Assembly: GCA_009781965.1 (NCBI GenBank)
Contig: WQUS01000138.1
Coordinates: 1 to 5,847 of the forward strand
Direction of reading: 5' to 3'
Source: Bacillota bacterium
GTDB lineage: Bacteria > Bacillota > Desulfotomaculia > Desulfotomaculales > Desulfallaceae
Length of the DNA: 5,847 nt
Shown here: positions 5,211-5,847 of the stretch, one piece after another
Layout: each line of letters opens with the position of its first letter
Numbering within the stretch: the stretch's first letter is position 1
Translations under genes and position numbers: made by a program
Notes under the pieces: model-generated
The model's input: only the letters and a program-made list of their open reading frames with translations
The model's database searches: none
What the model was told of the DNA's origin: nothing

Positions 5211-5847
5211 TTGAACAACATCCGTCATGTCAACGACGCTCTGCGCAGCTTGACCATTTTTCGCAATCTGCTTGACAATCCCATAGTCAAGTGCTATATG
5301 GAGCACCTGGCTGCGCTGGCCGTTCTCCCGGGTACGGTTCATCCCGCTCATACTTACGCCATGCTTTTCAACTTGCTGGCCGATACCGAAAACACCATGG
5401 CCGGGGCGGACCCCTGGCAAAATCATTTGCTGGATCTGATCCTGGACGATGATAACCCTTTTAGCCGGGCGGCTTTTGCGCCTGGCCAATCTTTTACCGC
5501 CCTTTTGCCTGCCGTTAAAAGGGATCTAGCCATTCTCCGCCTGGCCTTTGACGCAAATGGGGCAGCACTCCTGGAAGACACCGCCCGGCAGCTGGTCGAA
5601 CGCCAGCCGGCAGCCTTACCACAAGGAGCGCTGCCCCATTTAGCGGCGCCAACTGCGGCGCCGGACAAGCCAAACCCCATTACCGCCCGGCGGCTGGAGT
5701 TTAAAGAACAGTTGGCCGCCGCGGCAAACTGGGACGAACTTGCCCTGCCCCTGGCCGACCATTACGCTCAATACGGCTGCGGCATTTTAGCGCGTTATGA
5801 GGCCTACAAATGGCAGGACGGCGGGCTAACCGGCGTCAGTCGTCCCG
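5211..5847 (+). CDS. DUF815-type AAA+ ATPase, N-terminal half; 3' end cut off by the window
   Basis: The frame is open to the right edge and gives 212 residues. The sequence fits the N-terminal region of DUF815 (PF05673) ATP-binding proteins, about 400-450 residues long: a helical start with FRNLLDNPIVKCYMEHL (17-33), then WQNHLLDLIL and DNPFSRAAF (69-89), a proline/alanine-rich linker (about 132-156), and the typical lead-in HYAQYGCGILARYEAYKW followed by GGLTGVSRP (184-212). In this family the P-loop domain follows directly, here beyond the window, so Walker motifs cannot be confirmed. The cellular role of the family is not established. It has its own likely promoter and ribosome binding site, and begins 41 bases after the tail-anchored gene on the same strand. 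A functional link to the dynamin-like group is possible but unproven. Confidence 0.85.
   Translation, partial: MNNIRHVNDALRSLTIFRNLLDNPIVKCYMEHLAALAVLPGTVHPAHTYAMLFNLLADTENTMAGADPWQNHLLDLILDDDNPFSRAAFAPGQSFTALLPAVKRDLAILRLAFDANGAALLEDTARQLVERQPAALPQGALPHLAAPTAAPDKPNPITARRLEFKEQLAAAANWDELALPLADHYAQYGCGILARYEAYKWQDGGLTGVSRP

Noticed and set aside
5196..5680. Minus-strand open frames of 97 and 85 codons opposite the DUF815 gene
   Set aside because: The plus-strand frame is continuous and matches the DUF815 N-terminal region, so these are shadows.

Overview
The window looks like chromosomal DNA from a Gram-positive Clostridia-type bacterium, perhaps of the Peptococcaceae/Desulfotomaculum kind. 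This rests on strong purine-rich ribosome binding sites, three TTG starts each backed by such a site, moderate GC with AT-rich promoters, and the combination of a YtqA/YhcC-like radical SAM protein, a cytosolic zinc phospholipase C-like protein and a DUF815 ATPase. The lineage call is an inference from style and gene content.

Layout: (1) 1-701, the 3' part of a TIGR01212-family radical SAM gene entering from the left edge. (2) 694-993 on the minus strand, an ArsR-type winged-helix repressor that converges on it with an 8-base overlap and has a promoter with a superimposed AT-rich dyad, which suggests autoregulation. (3) 1184-1918, a 244-residue cytosolic zinc-dependent phospholipase C-like protein. 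(4) 1997-4423, an 808-residue protein with two dynamin-type GTPase modules. (5) Three small helix-rich genes follow it: 4398-4580 (60 aa, overlapping the GTPase gene by 26 bases), 4632-4895 (87 aa) and 4888-5169 (93 aa, C-terminal membrane anchor, overlapping its predecessor by 8 bases). (6) 5211 to the right edge, the N-terminal half of a DUF815-type ATPase, probably with its own promoter inside the end of the preceding gene.

The most interesting part is 1997-5169. A tandem dynamin-like GTPase with short stalk regions and no visible membrane segment is co-encoded with three small helical or coiled-coil proteins, one of them tail-anchored. The three small proteins share a weak motif (hydrophobic-[KQ]-x-x-[LF]-[IV]-(x)-P), as if they derive from one fold or dock on the same partner. 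I propose that they form a membrane-remodelling or membrane-scaffolding module in which the small proteins supply membrane attachment and oligomer control. This is a hypothesis from gene order and sequence features, not an established function. No RNA genes, CRISPR arrays or mobile elements are visible, and no gene-free stretch exceeds about 190 bases.
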